From Rhizobium leguminosarum (lineage in GTDB: Bacteria > Pseudomonadota > Alphaproteobacteria > Rhizobiales > Rhizobiaceae), in the NCBI RefSeq assembly GCF_017876795.1, contig NZ_JAGIOR010000001.1, forward strand, positions 2,940,501 to 3,004,500: a DNA stretch of 64,000 nt, given 5' to 3'. The position numbers and the translations under genes are program-made. Shown piece by piece: positions 16,758 through 25,019 of this stretch. Position 1 is the stretch's first letter. The number at the start of each line of letters is the position of its first letter. The notes under the pieces were generated by a model. It did no database searches. It saw nothing but the letters and a program-made list of their open reading frames with translations, and was not told where the DNA came from.

Positions 16758-17531
16758 TTATTCGCCGTAAACGTCGAAGTCGAAGTACTTGTCCTGGATC
16801 TTCTTGTACTCACCGCTGGCGCGGATCGCAGCGATCGCCGTGTTCAGTTTTTCCTTGAGCGGATCGCCCTTGCGGATGGCAATGCCTGCGCCGTTGCCGT
16901 TGATTTCCTTGTCGACCGGCAGGGTCGTCAAGATCTTGCAGCAGGCGCCGGCGTCGGATTTGACCCATTCGGAGAGAACCACGACGTCGTCGATGACGGC
17001 GTCGACACGGCCGCTGGAGACGTCGAGCTTGTATTCGTCAGCGGTGGGATAGAGCTTCAGTTCTGTGTCGGCCAGATGCTTCTCGGCATAGTTGGCGTGC
17101 GTCGTAGAGGTCTGCGCGCCGATCACCTTGCCCTTGAGGCCGGCAACGTCAGTAATCGTCGAATCCTTCGGCACGGCGATGGCTGGCGGGGTGTTGTAGT
17201 ACTTGTTGGAGAAATCGACGAGCTTCAGACGCTCCGGCGTGATCGACATGGAGGAAACGATCATGTCGAACTTCTTGGCGTTGAGCGCCGGGATGATGCC
17301 GTCCCAATCGGTGCTGACGAAGGAGCATTCGGCCTTCATCTCAGCGCAGAGCGCCTTGGTGATGTCGATGTCGAAGCCCTGGATCGTGCCGCTGGCATCG
17401 ACGAATTCGAAGGGCGGATAGGTCGAATCGGTGCCGATCACATACTTTTCGCCATCGGCCATGGCCGAGCCGGCGAAAAGGGACATCGCCGCGATCGAGG
17501 CTGCCGCGAAAATACGGGTGGAGATACGCAT
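16758..17531 (-). CDS. Periplasmic polar amino-acid-binding protein (HisJ/ArgT-like)
   Basis: A 257-residue SBP_bac_3 family protein with signal peptide 1-25 (ending GSAMADG). Ligand-site features include STYPPFEFVDASG (34-46), GFDIDITKALCAEM, STDWDGIIPALNAKKFDMIVSSMSIT and ERLKLVDFS. The set DWDGIIPAL...D-S-SIT is seen in lysine/arginine/ornithine and histidine binding proteins. A disulfide between Cys62 and Cys69-like residues (CAEMKAEC) is typical for LAO/HisJ proteins. The gene leads the operon and is separated from the permeases by a hairpin. Confidence 0.88.
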   Translation of the reverse strand: MRISTRIFAAASIAAMSLFAGSAMADGEKYVIGTDSTYPPFEFVDASGTIQGFDIDITKALCAEMKAECSFVSTDWDGIIPALNAKKFDMIVSSMSITPERLKLVDFSNKYYNTPPAIAVPKDSTITDVAGLKGKVIGAQTSTTHANYAEKHLADTELKLYPTADEYKLDVSSGRVDAVIDDVVVLSEWVKSDAGACCKILTTLPVDKEINGNGAGIAIRKGDPLKEKLNTAIAAIRASGEYKKIQDKYFDFDVYGE

Positions 17532-17861
17532 GAGGATCCTCTGTGTTGGTAGCCGCCGCTGTTTTTCTCGTGGGCTGACGGCCGCAATTCAACGGTACCT
17601 AGACCGCCTTGCGGCGATAATCAGACTTTTTTTGATGGAATTGCAACACAAATCCCATCGCAATTGGGTGGTGCAAATAGCAGGCGAGATGAACGCCGGC
17701 AGACTGCAACATTCACGCGAGGTTAATCCGCGGCTTCCTAGAACCGGAACAAATCGGCGGCTCGGCGATTGCCATTCCGCCGTTTCGCCTCAATGCAAAG
17801 CTAGGGGCGGAACCAGGGCCTATCGGCCTTTAAGAAGCTCAAACAGGATCGAGGAAACCCG
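17532..17861. other. Divergent region between amino-acid transporter and OmpA-family gene
   Basis: About 330 bases between divergent genes, so both promoters should lie here. A T-rich stretch with AATTGCAACACAAATCCC near 17638 is the least GC-rich part. No clear operator or small gene was found. Confidence 0.4.
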
Positions 17862-20081
17862 ATGGGCATGAAATCAAGATTATTCGCAAGCGCGGCTTTT
17901 CCGTTGCTTTCCCTTTCGCTGGCGTTCCAGCCGGCATCGTCAATGGCTGCCGTGCGCGACGTCGCGACGCAGGCTCCGGCCGTGCGTTCAGTCGAACAGG
18001 GCAGCTTCGAGGTGGCCCAGGACGCGCCTTCCGAAGAGGAATTGCTGAAGAAGAAGCACAAACAGAAGGGGGAAGCTCCGGCCGAACAAGCGCCAGCCGC
18101 CGAGCAACCGAAGGAGGCGCCGGCCGAAAAGCCGAAGGCTGAACGGAAACAGGCGCCGGCGCCCGAACTCAAGGCAGAGCCGGAACCGCCGAAGGCCGAA
18201 GCAGCGCCAAAGGCGGAGCCCGCGCCGCAGGCCGAAAGCAAGCCAGAGCGCAAGCCCAAGCAGGAAGCCCAGCCCGAAGCAAAACCGGAGGCCCAGCCGC
18301 AGCAGGAGCAGCCGGTAACGCAGGAGAAGCCGAAGAAGCCGAAGAAGCAGGCCGAGCCGGAGGCTCAGCCGCAGCCCGAACAGCAGCCGGCCGCAAAGGA
18401 AGCGCAGCCGGAGACGGAGCAGGCGCAGCCGGAAGCCAAGCCGGACGGCGGCAAGCGGGATAAGGGGCAGGACAAGGCCCATGGCAAAGGCAAGGGCAAG
18501 GCCGAGACGGCTGCGCCCGAGGCTGTGACGCCGGCCGAGGAACAAGCCAAACCCGAAGTCAAGCCGGAGGAAAAACCCACCGCCGAGGCGCCGGCCGAGA
18601 AGAAGCCGACAAAGGGCGAGACGGCTGCACCCGCCGACAAATCGAATGCAGACAAGCCCAATGCAGACAAGGCGGGCCAAGAGAAAGCGCCTGGAGACAA
18701 GCCCGGCGAAGTGAAAGCGCCCGAAGACAAGGCGGCGGCACCGGCGGCCGTACCCGCCGAAAAGCCGAAGGACGGCACCGCAGCCAAGCCTGCCGGTGAA
18801 CAGCCCGCCGGCGAGCAGCCGGCCGCGTCCGGCACTGCCCAGCCGCTGCCGGATGCCAGCGGCGGCCAGCAGGTTAAGCAGGCCATTCCGGCGCCGGAAA
18901 AGGTTTCGCCCGAAGAGCTGGAGCGCCGCAAGAAGATCGCCGCAGACCCGGCCAAGAGCAACGAAACGGTCGTGCTGCCGGTCGAAAACGGTGCCGCCGT
19001 GCTCGACAGCGACAAGGATGCCGACCGCAGCAAGGGTCGGGAAGGCCGCCGCGATCGCGACAAACAGCGCGCCGACAGCAAGGACTTCAAGGTGCCGACC
19101 TCGGATGCCGAAGCGCAGGCCGCCACTGGCGGCGTGGCGCAGCCCCCCGTCAAGATCGAGGCAGTGACCCGCGAGAAGGGCACGAGGCTCGACGAGCGGC
19201 CGCAATTCATCCGTCCTGATGGCGCCCGCGTCGACGACCGCAGCGACCAAAACCGCGTGATCATCCAATACAATAACCAGGTCATCGTGCGTAGCGACGA
19301 TGACAGGCGATTCCTGCGTGACGGCGAACGGCCGAGCTACGAGGAGCTGTCTGGTGATCGCTACCGCGAGACGATCACACGGCCGGAAGGCTATCGCATC
19401 GTGACGATCCGCAACCGCTATGGCGACATCATCCAGCGGTCGCGTGTCGATGCCCGGGGACGCGAGAATGTGCTCTACTACTCACAGGAACTCTATGACG
19501 ATCCGGACCGCGATTATTTCGAGGATCCGGGCGCCGACCTGCCGCCGATGCGGCTGCGCGTGCCGCTCGACGACTATATCATCGACACCCGCAGCGATCC
19601 GAATCGGGACTACTACGAGTTCCTGAGCGAGCCGCCGGTCGAGCCGGTCGAGCGTGTCTATTCGCTCGACGAGGTGAAATATTCGGCGCGTATCCGTGAC
19701 AAGGTGCGCCGCATCGACCTCGACACGATCACCTTCGCGACCGGCAGCGCCGATATCCCGATGACCCAGGCGCGGACGTTGCGCAAGGTCGCTGACGCGA
19801 TCAGCCAGGTGCTCAAGAAGGATCCGAGCGAGACCTTCCTGGTCGAAGGTCATACGGATGCAGTCGGCTCCGACCAGAGCAACCTCATCCTCTCCGACCA
19901 ACGGGCGGAATCGGTCGCCAACGTACTCTCCGACGTTTACGGCATCCCGCCGGAGAACCTGGCGACGCAGGGTTATGGTGAACAATATCTGAAGGTCAAC
20001 ACGACAGACCCTGAACAGGAAAACCGCCGCGTCACCATCCGCCGCGTCACGGCGCTGGTCAGGCCGGTCGCTGCCAAGTAA
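17862..20081 (+). CDS. OmpA-family protein with very long Pro/Ala/Glu/Lys-rich region
   Basis: A 739-residue exported protein. Residues 1-29 are a signal peptide. Residues about 55-330 are a low-complexity region made of short variants of PKAE, PEAQP, EQPK and DKPN. A charged, tyrosine-rich middle part (about 440-610) has repeated DDR, DPNRDYYE and RNRYGDIIQRS segments. The C-terminal 120 residues are an OmpA domain (ITFATGSADI, LVEGHTDAVGSDQSNLILSDQRAESV, GYGEQYL, NRRVTIRR) that binds peptidoglycan. So the protein probably spans the periplasm as a flexible tether. A related architecture is known for Rhizobiales OmpA-like proteins of unknown function. GAGGA precedes ATG 17862. Confidence 0.85.
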   Translation: MGMKSRLFASAAFPLLSLSLAFQPASSMAAVRDVATQAPAVRSVEQGSFEVAQDAPSEEELLKKKHKQKGEAPAEQAPAAEQPKEAPAEKPKAERKQAPAPELKAEPEPPKAEAAPKAEPAPQAESKPERKPKQEAQPEAKPEAQPQQEQPVTQEKPKKPKKQAEPEAQPQPEQQPAAKEAQPETEQAQPEAKPDGGKRDKGQDKAHGKGKGKAETAAPEAVTPAEEQAKPEVKPEEKPTAEAPAEKKPTKGETAAPADKSNADKPNADKAGQEKAPGDKPGEVKAPEDKAAAPAAVPAEKPKDGTAAKPAGEQPAGEQPAASGTAQPLPDASGGQQVKQAIPAPEKVSPEELERRKKIAADPAKSNETVVLPVENGAAVLDSDKDADRSKGREGRRDRDKQRADSKDFKVPTSDAEAQAATGGVAQPPVKIEAVTREKGTRLDERPQFIRPDGARVDDRSDQNRVIIQYNNQVIVRSDDDRRFLRDGERPSYEELSGDRYRETITRPEGYRIVTIRNRYGDIIQRSRVDARGRENVLYYSQELYDDPDRDYFEDPGADLPPMRLRVPLDDYIIDTRSDPNRDYYEFLSEPPVEPVERVYSLDEVKYSARIRDKVRRIDLDTITFATGSADIPMTQARTLRKVADAISQVLKKDPSETFLVEGHTDAVGSDQSNLILSDQRAESVANVLSDVYGIPPENLATQGYGEQYLKVNTTDPEQENRRVTIRRVTALVRPVAAK

Positions 20082-20095
20082 GTCATCATGGGTTG

Positions 20096-20119
20096 CCTCT
20101 CTCCAGGAATGGAGAGGGG
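20096..20119. terminator. Bidirectional stem-loop between convergent genes
   Basis: CCTCTCTCC (20096-20104) pairs with GGAGAGGGG (20111-20119; one T-G pair) around AGGAAT. It follows the OmpA-family stop by 14 bases and is followed by a pyrimidine-rich run. Confidence 0.6.
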
Positions 20120-20190
20120 CACTCGGTTGTCTCTCTTTTTCTCCACAGCGGACCGGGCGACGGAAGCTGCCGCCGCCATCCCGCCGGTTT

Positions 20191-20949
20191 TTACTCGCCC
20201 GCCTTCCTGGCCGCTTTTTCGATGGTGTCGGCGACCTTCTCCGGCTGGGATGCGAAGACGGCGTGGCTTGCCTTGATTTCGGTCACTTCGCTGCCAGCGC
20301 GTTTTGCCATGTCGCGCTCCAGCTCGGGATTGATAGACCGATCCTGGGTGGCGACGATCGACCAACTCGGTTTCGTGCGCCACGCCGGGTCTGTGATCTT
20401 GGCGGAGAACGCCTGCTTGGCGGCGAAGACCTGTGACCTGGCCATGAAATCAGCCTCGGCTTGCGGAAGGTCGGCTGCGAAATCCGCAGCGAAGGCACCC
20501 GGGTCGAGATAGAGATATTTGCCGTCCTTCGTTTCCCTTATATCCATGCTGCCGGCGGGCTTCGAGCTGGCGAGGCTCAGCAGGCTTTCACCCTTGTCGG
20601 GCTGGAACGCTGCGACATAGACGAGGCCTGCGACATTGGGATCGTTGCCGGCTTGCGTGATGACCATGCCGCCATAGCTGTGGCCGACGAGCAGGCTCGG
20701 TCCTTCCTGCAGGTCGAGAACCCGCTTCGTCGCCGCCACATCGTCGTCGAGCGAGGTGATGGGCTCCTGGACGATGGTGACGTTGAAGCCGCGCTTTTCG
20801 AGAATCTCGGTCGCCTTGAGCCATCCCGAGCCGTCGGCGAGCGCGCCGTGGACGATTACGATGGTCTTGACCGTGGCAGCTTCCGCCGCGAAGGCGATGC
20901 CGGTGGCGGCAAAGGCGAGGGCCGCCGTGAAAATGTGACGTCGGTTCAT
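20191..20949 (-). CDS. Exported alpha/beta hydrolase
   Basis: A 252-residue serine hydrolase-fold protein. Residues 1-24 are a signal peptide (MNRRHIFTAALAFAATGIAFAAEA). The oxyanion motif HGALADGSGW (34-43) and nucleophile elbow GHSYGG (about 88-93) are clear, and the final SHAVFAS holds the catalytic His. The sequence is like the 'alpha/beta fold hydrolase' close to salicylate esterase/EstC-type proteins that bacteria export. Substrate unknown. The gene lies 49 bases downstream of dipZ's 3' end in the opposite orientation to transcription order: dipZ starts further right, this gene's start is left of dipZ's stop reading minus, so both are in the same direction with this one upstream in coordinates but downstream in transcription. 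Confidence 0.82.
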   Translation of the reverse strand: MNRRHIFTAALAFAATGIAFAAEAATVKTIVIVHGALADGSGWLKATEILEKRGFNVTIVQEPITSLDDDVAATKRVLDLQEGPSLLVGHSYGGMVITQAGNDPNVAGLVYVAAFQPDKGESLLSLASSKPAGSMDIRETKDGKYLYLDPGAFAADFAADLPQAEADFMARSQVFAAKQAFSAKITDPAWRTKPSWSIVATQDRSINPELERDMAKRAGSEVTEIKASHAVFASQPEKVADTIEKAARKAGE

Positions 20950-20998
20950 GGGTATTACTCCTTGGGTTGATGTTCAGATGGGATGATGCGTTCCGCAT

Positions 20999-22777
20999 TC
21001 AGCCGAATGTGAAGGCGTAGGCCTGGACGCCGGGGTCAAGGAAGCGGATCTCGAAGTTGCGGGCGACAACGGTGCCGGACTGGCGGACGAGTTGGTAAAG
21101 CCTGGTTGCGCTCACCACGCCGTTGCCGTCGGCATCGATGTCGGAGCCGTGGTCCGCTCCCGGCGCCTTGCCGTCGACCGTCACCTGGAAGCGGATCGGT
21201 TTGCCGTCGGCGCCAGGCCCGAGCACGAGATGTAGGTCGCGGGCGCTGAAGCGATAGGCGATGCCGCCGCCCGGCTGGTCAAGCGTCGCCTGATCTTTGC
21301 CGACAGTCCAGGTTCCGGACAGGCCCCAGCTGTTGAGGCCTGGTTCGGCGATCGAATAGTTTTGTGCGGCGTCGGCCTGCAGCCCTTCGGGGGAGGCGAA
21401 ATTTACCGCCTGTGCGTAGCCGAGATAGGTTTCGCCGGAGCGGATATTGCCAAGGTCCGGGCCTGCTTCCGCGCCCGTGGCATTCGGCGTGACCGCCGCG
21501 CTTGTCGTCGTCTGGCTGCCGGCCTCGCGCAGCAGGTCCTGAATGGCCTTCTCGGTCGTGCCATAATTGCCTTCGCCGAAATGGTGGTAGCGGATCTCAC
21601 CCTTGGCATCGATCAGATAGGCGGCGGGCCAGTAGCTGTTTTCGAAGGCGCGCCAGATTTTGTAGTCATTGTCGATGGCGACGGGATAGCCGATCTTGAA
21701 GTCGCCGACCGCCTTCTTGACGTTGTCGATCTTCTTCTCGAAGGCAAATTCCGGGGCATGGACGCCGATCACCACGAGGCCCTGGTCGGCATATTTTTCC
21801 GCCCAGGCCCTGACATAGGGGATGGTGCGAATGCAGTTGATGCAAGAATAGGTCCAGAAATCGACGAGCACCACCTTGCCCCGCAGCTGTTCGGTGGTCA
21901 GAGGCTTGGAGTTCAGCCATTCGACCGCGCCGCCGAACGAAGGTGCATGACCTTCGACCGGCAGATCGCTACGGAAAGGCTTCTTTGCATCGGCAGCAGG
22001 GATCGTCGCGTCATTGCTCGCCACTTCGGAGGCTACACCGCTCAGCGGCTTTGCATGCAGCCTGTCGAGCACGGCCTGTTCCAGCGATGCGGTGCTGGCA
22101 TAGGACAGCCGCGCCAGCAGGCTGGTGTCGAGGCCAAGGGCGATGACGGCGACGCCAGCGAGTACCGCAGCGCCGAGCACTTGGCGAATTCGGTCGCCGA
22201 GGCCGAGCGAACGCTTCATGGCGGCGAAGATCTTTCCGCCGACAAGCAGGGCGACGGCGAGCGAGGTTGCAGCACCCGCGGCATAGGCTGCCAGCAGGAA
22301 GGTCGTCTGCAGGTTGGCGCCCTGCAAGGCGGCGCCTGTGAGAACAAGGCCGAGGATCGGGCCGGCGCAGGGCGCCCAGAGCAGTCCGGTGGCGCCGCCG
22401 AGAAGGAGCGCGCTCCTGACCGTCGGCGCGCTGCGTCCACTGCTGCTGGCGTTCACCAAATTGTTGCCGAGATCGACGATCGGCCGGGCAAGGGTGCTTG
22501 CAAAGCGTGGCGACAGCAGGCTTGCGCCAAAGAGCGCCAGCAGGACGATCGCGGCTAGACGGCCATATTCATTGGCACGGATGGCCCAGCTGCCGCCGAC
22601 GGCCGCCAGCGTGGCGACCAGCGCGAAGGTGGCGGCCATGCCGGCCAGCATCGGCAGCGTGCTCCTGACGAAAGGCTGTCCGGCACGGGCGAAGACGAAG
22701 GGGAGGACGGGGAGGATGCACGGGCTGAGGATCGTCAGCGCGCCTCCGAGATAGGCAATGATCAGAAGTGTCATCAT
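20999..22777 (-). CDS. dipZ: DipZ: CcdA-like membrane domain fused to thioredoxin and C-terminal domain
   Basis: A 592-residue thiol-redox protein. The N-terminal 240 residues form a CcdA/DsbD-like membrane domain of about six helices with the conserved PCILPVLPF (17-25) and WAPCAGPILG segments, whose cysteines pass electrons from cytoplasmic thioredoxin. A thioredoxin/TlpA-like domain follows with the active site SCINC in VDFWTYSCINCIRTIPYVR. The C-terminal DipZ domain (RSGETYLGYAQAVNFASPEG onwards, then DHGSDIDADGNG) is the family's carbohydrate-binding-like module. It reduces periplasmic disulfides or methionine-sulfoxide partners. Start 22777 (or 22774) has AAAGGA upstream; the longer open frame is rejected. 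The downstream hydrolase is 49 bases away. Confidence 0.9.
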   Translation of the reverse strand: MMTLLIIAYLGGALTILSPCILPVLPFVFARAGQPFVRSTLPMLAGMAATFALVATLAAVGGSWAIRANEYGRLAAIVLLALFGASLLSPRFASTLARPIVDLGNNLVNASSSGRSAPTVRSALLLGGATGLLWAPCAGPILGLVLTGAALQGANLQTTFLLAAYAAGAATSLAVALLVGGKIFAAMKRSLGLGDRIRQVLGAAVLAGVAVIALGLDTSLLARLSYASTASLEQAVLDRLHAKPLSGVASEVASNDATIPAADAKKPFRSDLPVEGHAPSFGGAVEWLNSKPLTTEQLRGKVVLVDFWTYSCINCIRTIPYVRAWAEKYADQGLVVIGVHAPEFAFEKKIDNVKKAVGDFKIGYPVAIDNDYKIWRAFENSYWPAAYLIDAKGEIRYHHFGEGNYGTTEKAIQDLLREAGSQTTTSAAVTPNATGAEAGPDLGNIRSGETYLGYAQAVNFASPEGLQADAAQNYSIAEPGLNSWGLSGTWTVGKDQATLDQPGGGIAYRFSARDLHLVLGPGADGKPIRFQVTVDGKAPGADHGSDIDADGNGVVSATRLYQLVRQSGTVVARNFEIRFLDPGVQAYAFTFG

Positions 22778-23116
22778 CGTTTCCTTTGAAACCGATTGAT
22801 CGGGCTCTGGACGGCGATGGGCCTGAACCAGCAACGGCTGGGATATGGCGGGGCGGAGGTATCCCAGATGTGTCCGGTTTTGCGGGGAAATGTACCGAAG
22901 TGTTGCCGATGGGTGATGGCGATACAGAGCGACACAAACGACGACGTAGCGACCAGTCGTCGCCGATGCATCGCTTTACCCGGAGGCTGCGATTGTATCA
23001 GACTGTATCGCGGCGGCCGGAAACTACATCAGCTTTCAAAAGCCGGCGGCTTGCGACATACCGGTGATACAAGTGGAATGTCTTTTGAGTGTGTGAACAG
23101 TCGACAGGAGAGACCG
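22778..23116. promoter_or_regulatory. Divergent regulatory region dipZ / Tat-exported hydrolase
   Basis: About 340 bases hold both promoters. The hexamer TGTATC or its complement GATACA occurs four times (22921, 22995, 23005, 23067), including TTGTATC at 22993 and its inverse GATACAA at 23066. This dense set suggests one regulator serving both directions; which one is unknown. Confidence 0.4.
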
Positions 23117-24163
23117 ATGTCAGAGCAAATCAACCATCACCGCCGCCGTTTCTTCGGCATGACGGCAGTCGCCCTTGCGGCGGTGGAATTCGGCGTGGCC
23201 GGCACGGCCGCGGCTCAATCCGCGCCCGCCGTATCCCTGCCTGCGGTGAAGGCCGGAACCAACACGTCCTTCGAAGCGCTGAAGCAGGTGAATGCCGGCG
23301 TGCTCGATATCGGTTACGCCGAGGCGGGCAAGGCGGATGGCCCGGTCGTGCTGCTGCTGCATGGCTGGCCCTATGACATCTATAGTTTCGTCGATGTCGC
23401 GCCGCTGCTGGCCTCGGCAGGCTACAGGGTGATCGTGCCTTATCTGCGCGGCTACGGCACGACAAGGTTTCTGGACCAGGCAACAGCGCGCAACGGCCAG
23501 CCGTCGGCGCTGGCTGCCGATATGATTGCGCTGCTCGATGCGCTCGATATCGAGAAGGCGGTCGTTGCCGGCTATGACTGGGGCGGGCGGACCGCCAACA
23601 TTATGGCGGCATTGTGGCCGGAGCGCTGCAAGGCGATGGTGTCGGTGAGCGGCTACCTGATCGGCAGCCAGGAGGCCAACAAGAAGCCGCTGCCGCCGAA
23701 GGCCGAACTTGCCTGGTGGTACCAATTTTATTTTGCAACCGAGCGTGGCCGTGAGGGTTACGAAAGCAACACCCATGATTTCGCAAAGCTCATCTGGCAG
23801 ACGGCGTCGCCGAAGTGGAATTTCGACGATGCGACCTTCGACAGATCGGCCGCTGCCTTCGACAATCCAGACCATGTCGAAATCGTCATTCACAATTACC
23901 GCTGGCGCCTCGGGCTTGTCGAAGGCGAGGCCAAGTATGATGACTACGAGACGAGGCTTGCCGCACTGCCGACGATTTCGGTGCCGACGATCACCATGGA
24001 GGGGGACGCAAACGGTGCGCCGCATCCGCAGCCTTCCGCCTATGCCGGAAAGTTTTCCGGCAAATATGAGCATCGCACGATCGACGGCGGCATCGGCCAC
24101 AACCTGCCGCAGGAAGCGCCGCAGGCCTTCGCCCAGGCGGTGATCGACGTCGACCGCTTTTGA
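23117..24163 (+). CDS. Tat-exported alpha/beta hydrolase (epoxide hydrolase-like)
   Basis: A 348-residue hydrolase. The N-terminus has a twin-arginine-type signal (HHRRRFFGMTAVALAA, about 6-21) followed by AAAQ. The hydrolase core includes LLLHGWPYDIYSF (about 82-94), RVIVPYLRGYGTT, and the elbow GYDWGGR with Asp as nucleophile, as in epoxide hydrolases and haloalkane/fluoroacetate dehalogenases. The closing GHNLPQEAPQAF supplies the catalytic His. Start 23117 follows AGGAG. Divergent from dipZ, and the neighbouring two-component genes follow 116 bases on. Substrate unknown. Confidence 0.85.
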   Translation: MSEQINHHRRRFFGMTAVALAAVEFGVAGTAAAQSAPAVSLPAVKAGTNTSFEALKQVNAGVLDIGYAEAGKADGPVVLLLHGWPYDIYSFVDVAPLLASAGYRVIVPYLRGYGTTRFLDQATARNGQPSALAADMIALLDALDIEKAVVAGYDWGGRTANIMAALWPERCKAMVSVSGYLIGSQEANKKPLPPKAELAWWYQFYFATERGREGYESNTHDFAKLIWQTASPKWNFDDATFDRSAAAFDNPDHVEIVIHNYRWRLGLVEGEAKYDDYETRLAALPTISVPTITMEGDANGAPHPQPSAYAGKFSGKYEHRTIDGGIGHNLPQEAPQAFAQAVIDVDRF

Positions 24164-24278
24164 TCGACGCCGCTGCTGGCTCGTTGCTCCCGCCGGCGGA
24201 ATATGCGTAGGTCGCGTCAGCCGCCGCGATCATCGGGGCGGAGGGCGCGGCCGCTTCTATCGGTAAGGGTAGGGAAAA

Positions 24279-25019
24279 ATGGATCATGTCGATCACATCC
24301 TGGTCGTCGACGACGATCGTGAAATCCGCGAGCTGGTATCGGGCTATCTGCAGAAGAACGGCCTGAGGACAAGTGTGGCCGCAGACGGGCGGCAGATGCG
24401 CAGCTTTCTTGACGCTAATGCCGTCGACCTGATCGTGCTCGATGTGATGATGCCCGGCGACGATGGGCTGGTGCTCTGCCGCGAACTGCGGGCCGGGCGG
24501 CACAAGGCGATCCCGATCCTGATGCTGACGGCGCGCACCGACGAGATGGACAGGGTTCTCGGGCTGGAGATGGGCGCCGACGACTATCTTGCCAAGCCCT
24601 TTGCCGCACGCGAACTTCTTGCCCGCATCAAGGCGGTGCTGCGGCGCACGCGCATGCTGCCGCCCAACCTGCAGATCAGCGAGGCGGGGCAGTTGCTGAG
24701 CTTCGGCGACTGGCGGCTCGACACGGTCGGCCGGCATCTTCTCGACAAGGAGGGAACGGCGATTGCGCTCAGCGGCGCCGAATACCGTCTGCTTCGCGTT
24801 TTCATCGATCATCCGCAGCGGGTGCTCAATCGCGACCAACTTCTCAGCCTGACGCAGGGCCGCGACGCCGATCTCTTCGATCGTTCGATCGATCTGCTGG
24901 TCAGCCGGCTGCGGCAGCGGCTCGGCGACGATGCACGCGAACCGATCTACATCAAGACGGTGCGCAGTGAAGGTTATGTGTTTTCGGTTCCGGTGGAAAT
25001 CTCGGAGCCGCGTCAATGA
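24279..25019 (+). CDS. OmpR-family response regulator
   Basis: A 246-residue regulator. Receiver: acidic pair DDD 11-13, phospho-acceptor Asp55 in LIVLDVMMPG, Lys in YLAKPFAA (about 105). The DNA-binding winged helix has LSGAEYRLLRVFIDHPQRVLNRDQLL and the ending VRSEGYVFSVPVE. Its stop overlaps the kinase start by ATGA (25016-25019), so the pair is a translationally coupled two-component system. The signal is unknown. Closest patterns are the RisA/OmpR-like regulators rather than PhoB. Confidence 0.9.
   Translation: MDHVDHILVVDDDREIRELVSGYLQKNGLRTSVAADGRQMRSFLDANAVDLIVLDVMMPGDDGLVLCRELRAGRHKAIPILMLTARTDEMDRVLGLEMGADDYLAKPFAARELLARIKAVLRRTRMLPPNLQISEAGQLLSFGDWRLDTVGRHLLDKEGTAIALSGAEYRLLRVFIDHPQRVLNRDQLLSLTQGRDADLFDRSIDLLVSRLRQRLGDDAREPIYIKTVRSEGYVFSVPVEISEPRQ

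Noticed and set aside
17988..19268. Long antisense open frame opposite the OmpA-family gene
   Set aside because: Leu/Arg/Gly-rich product is typical of the complement of a Pro/Ala/Glu/Lys coding region; no binding site or motif.
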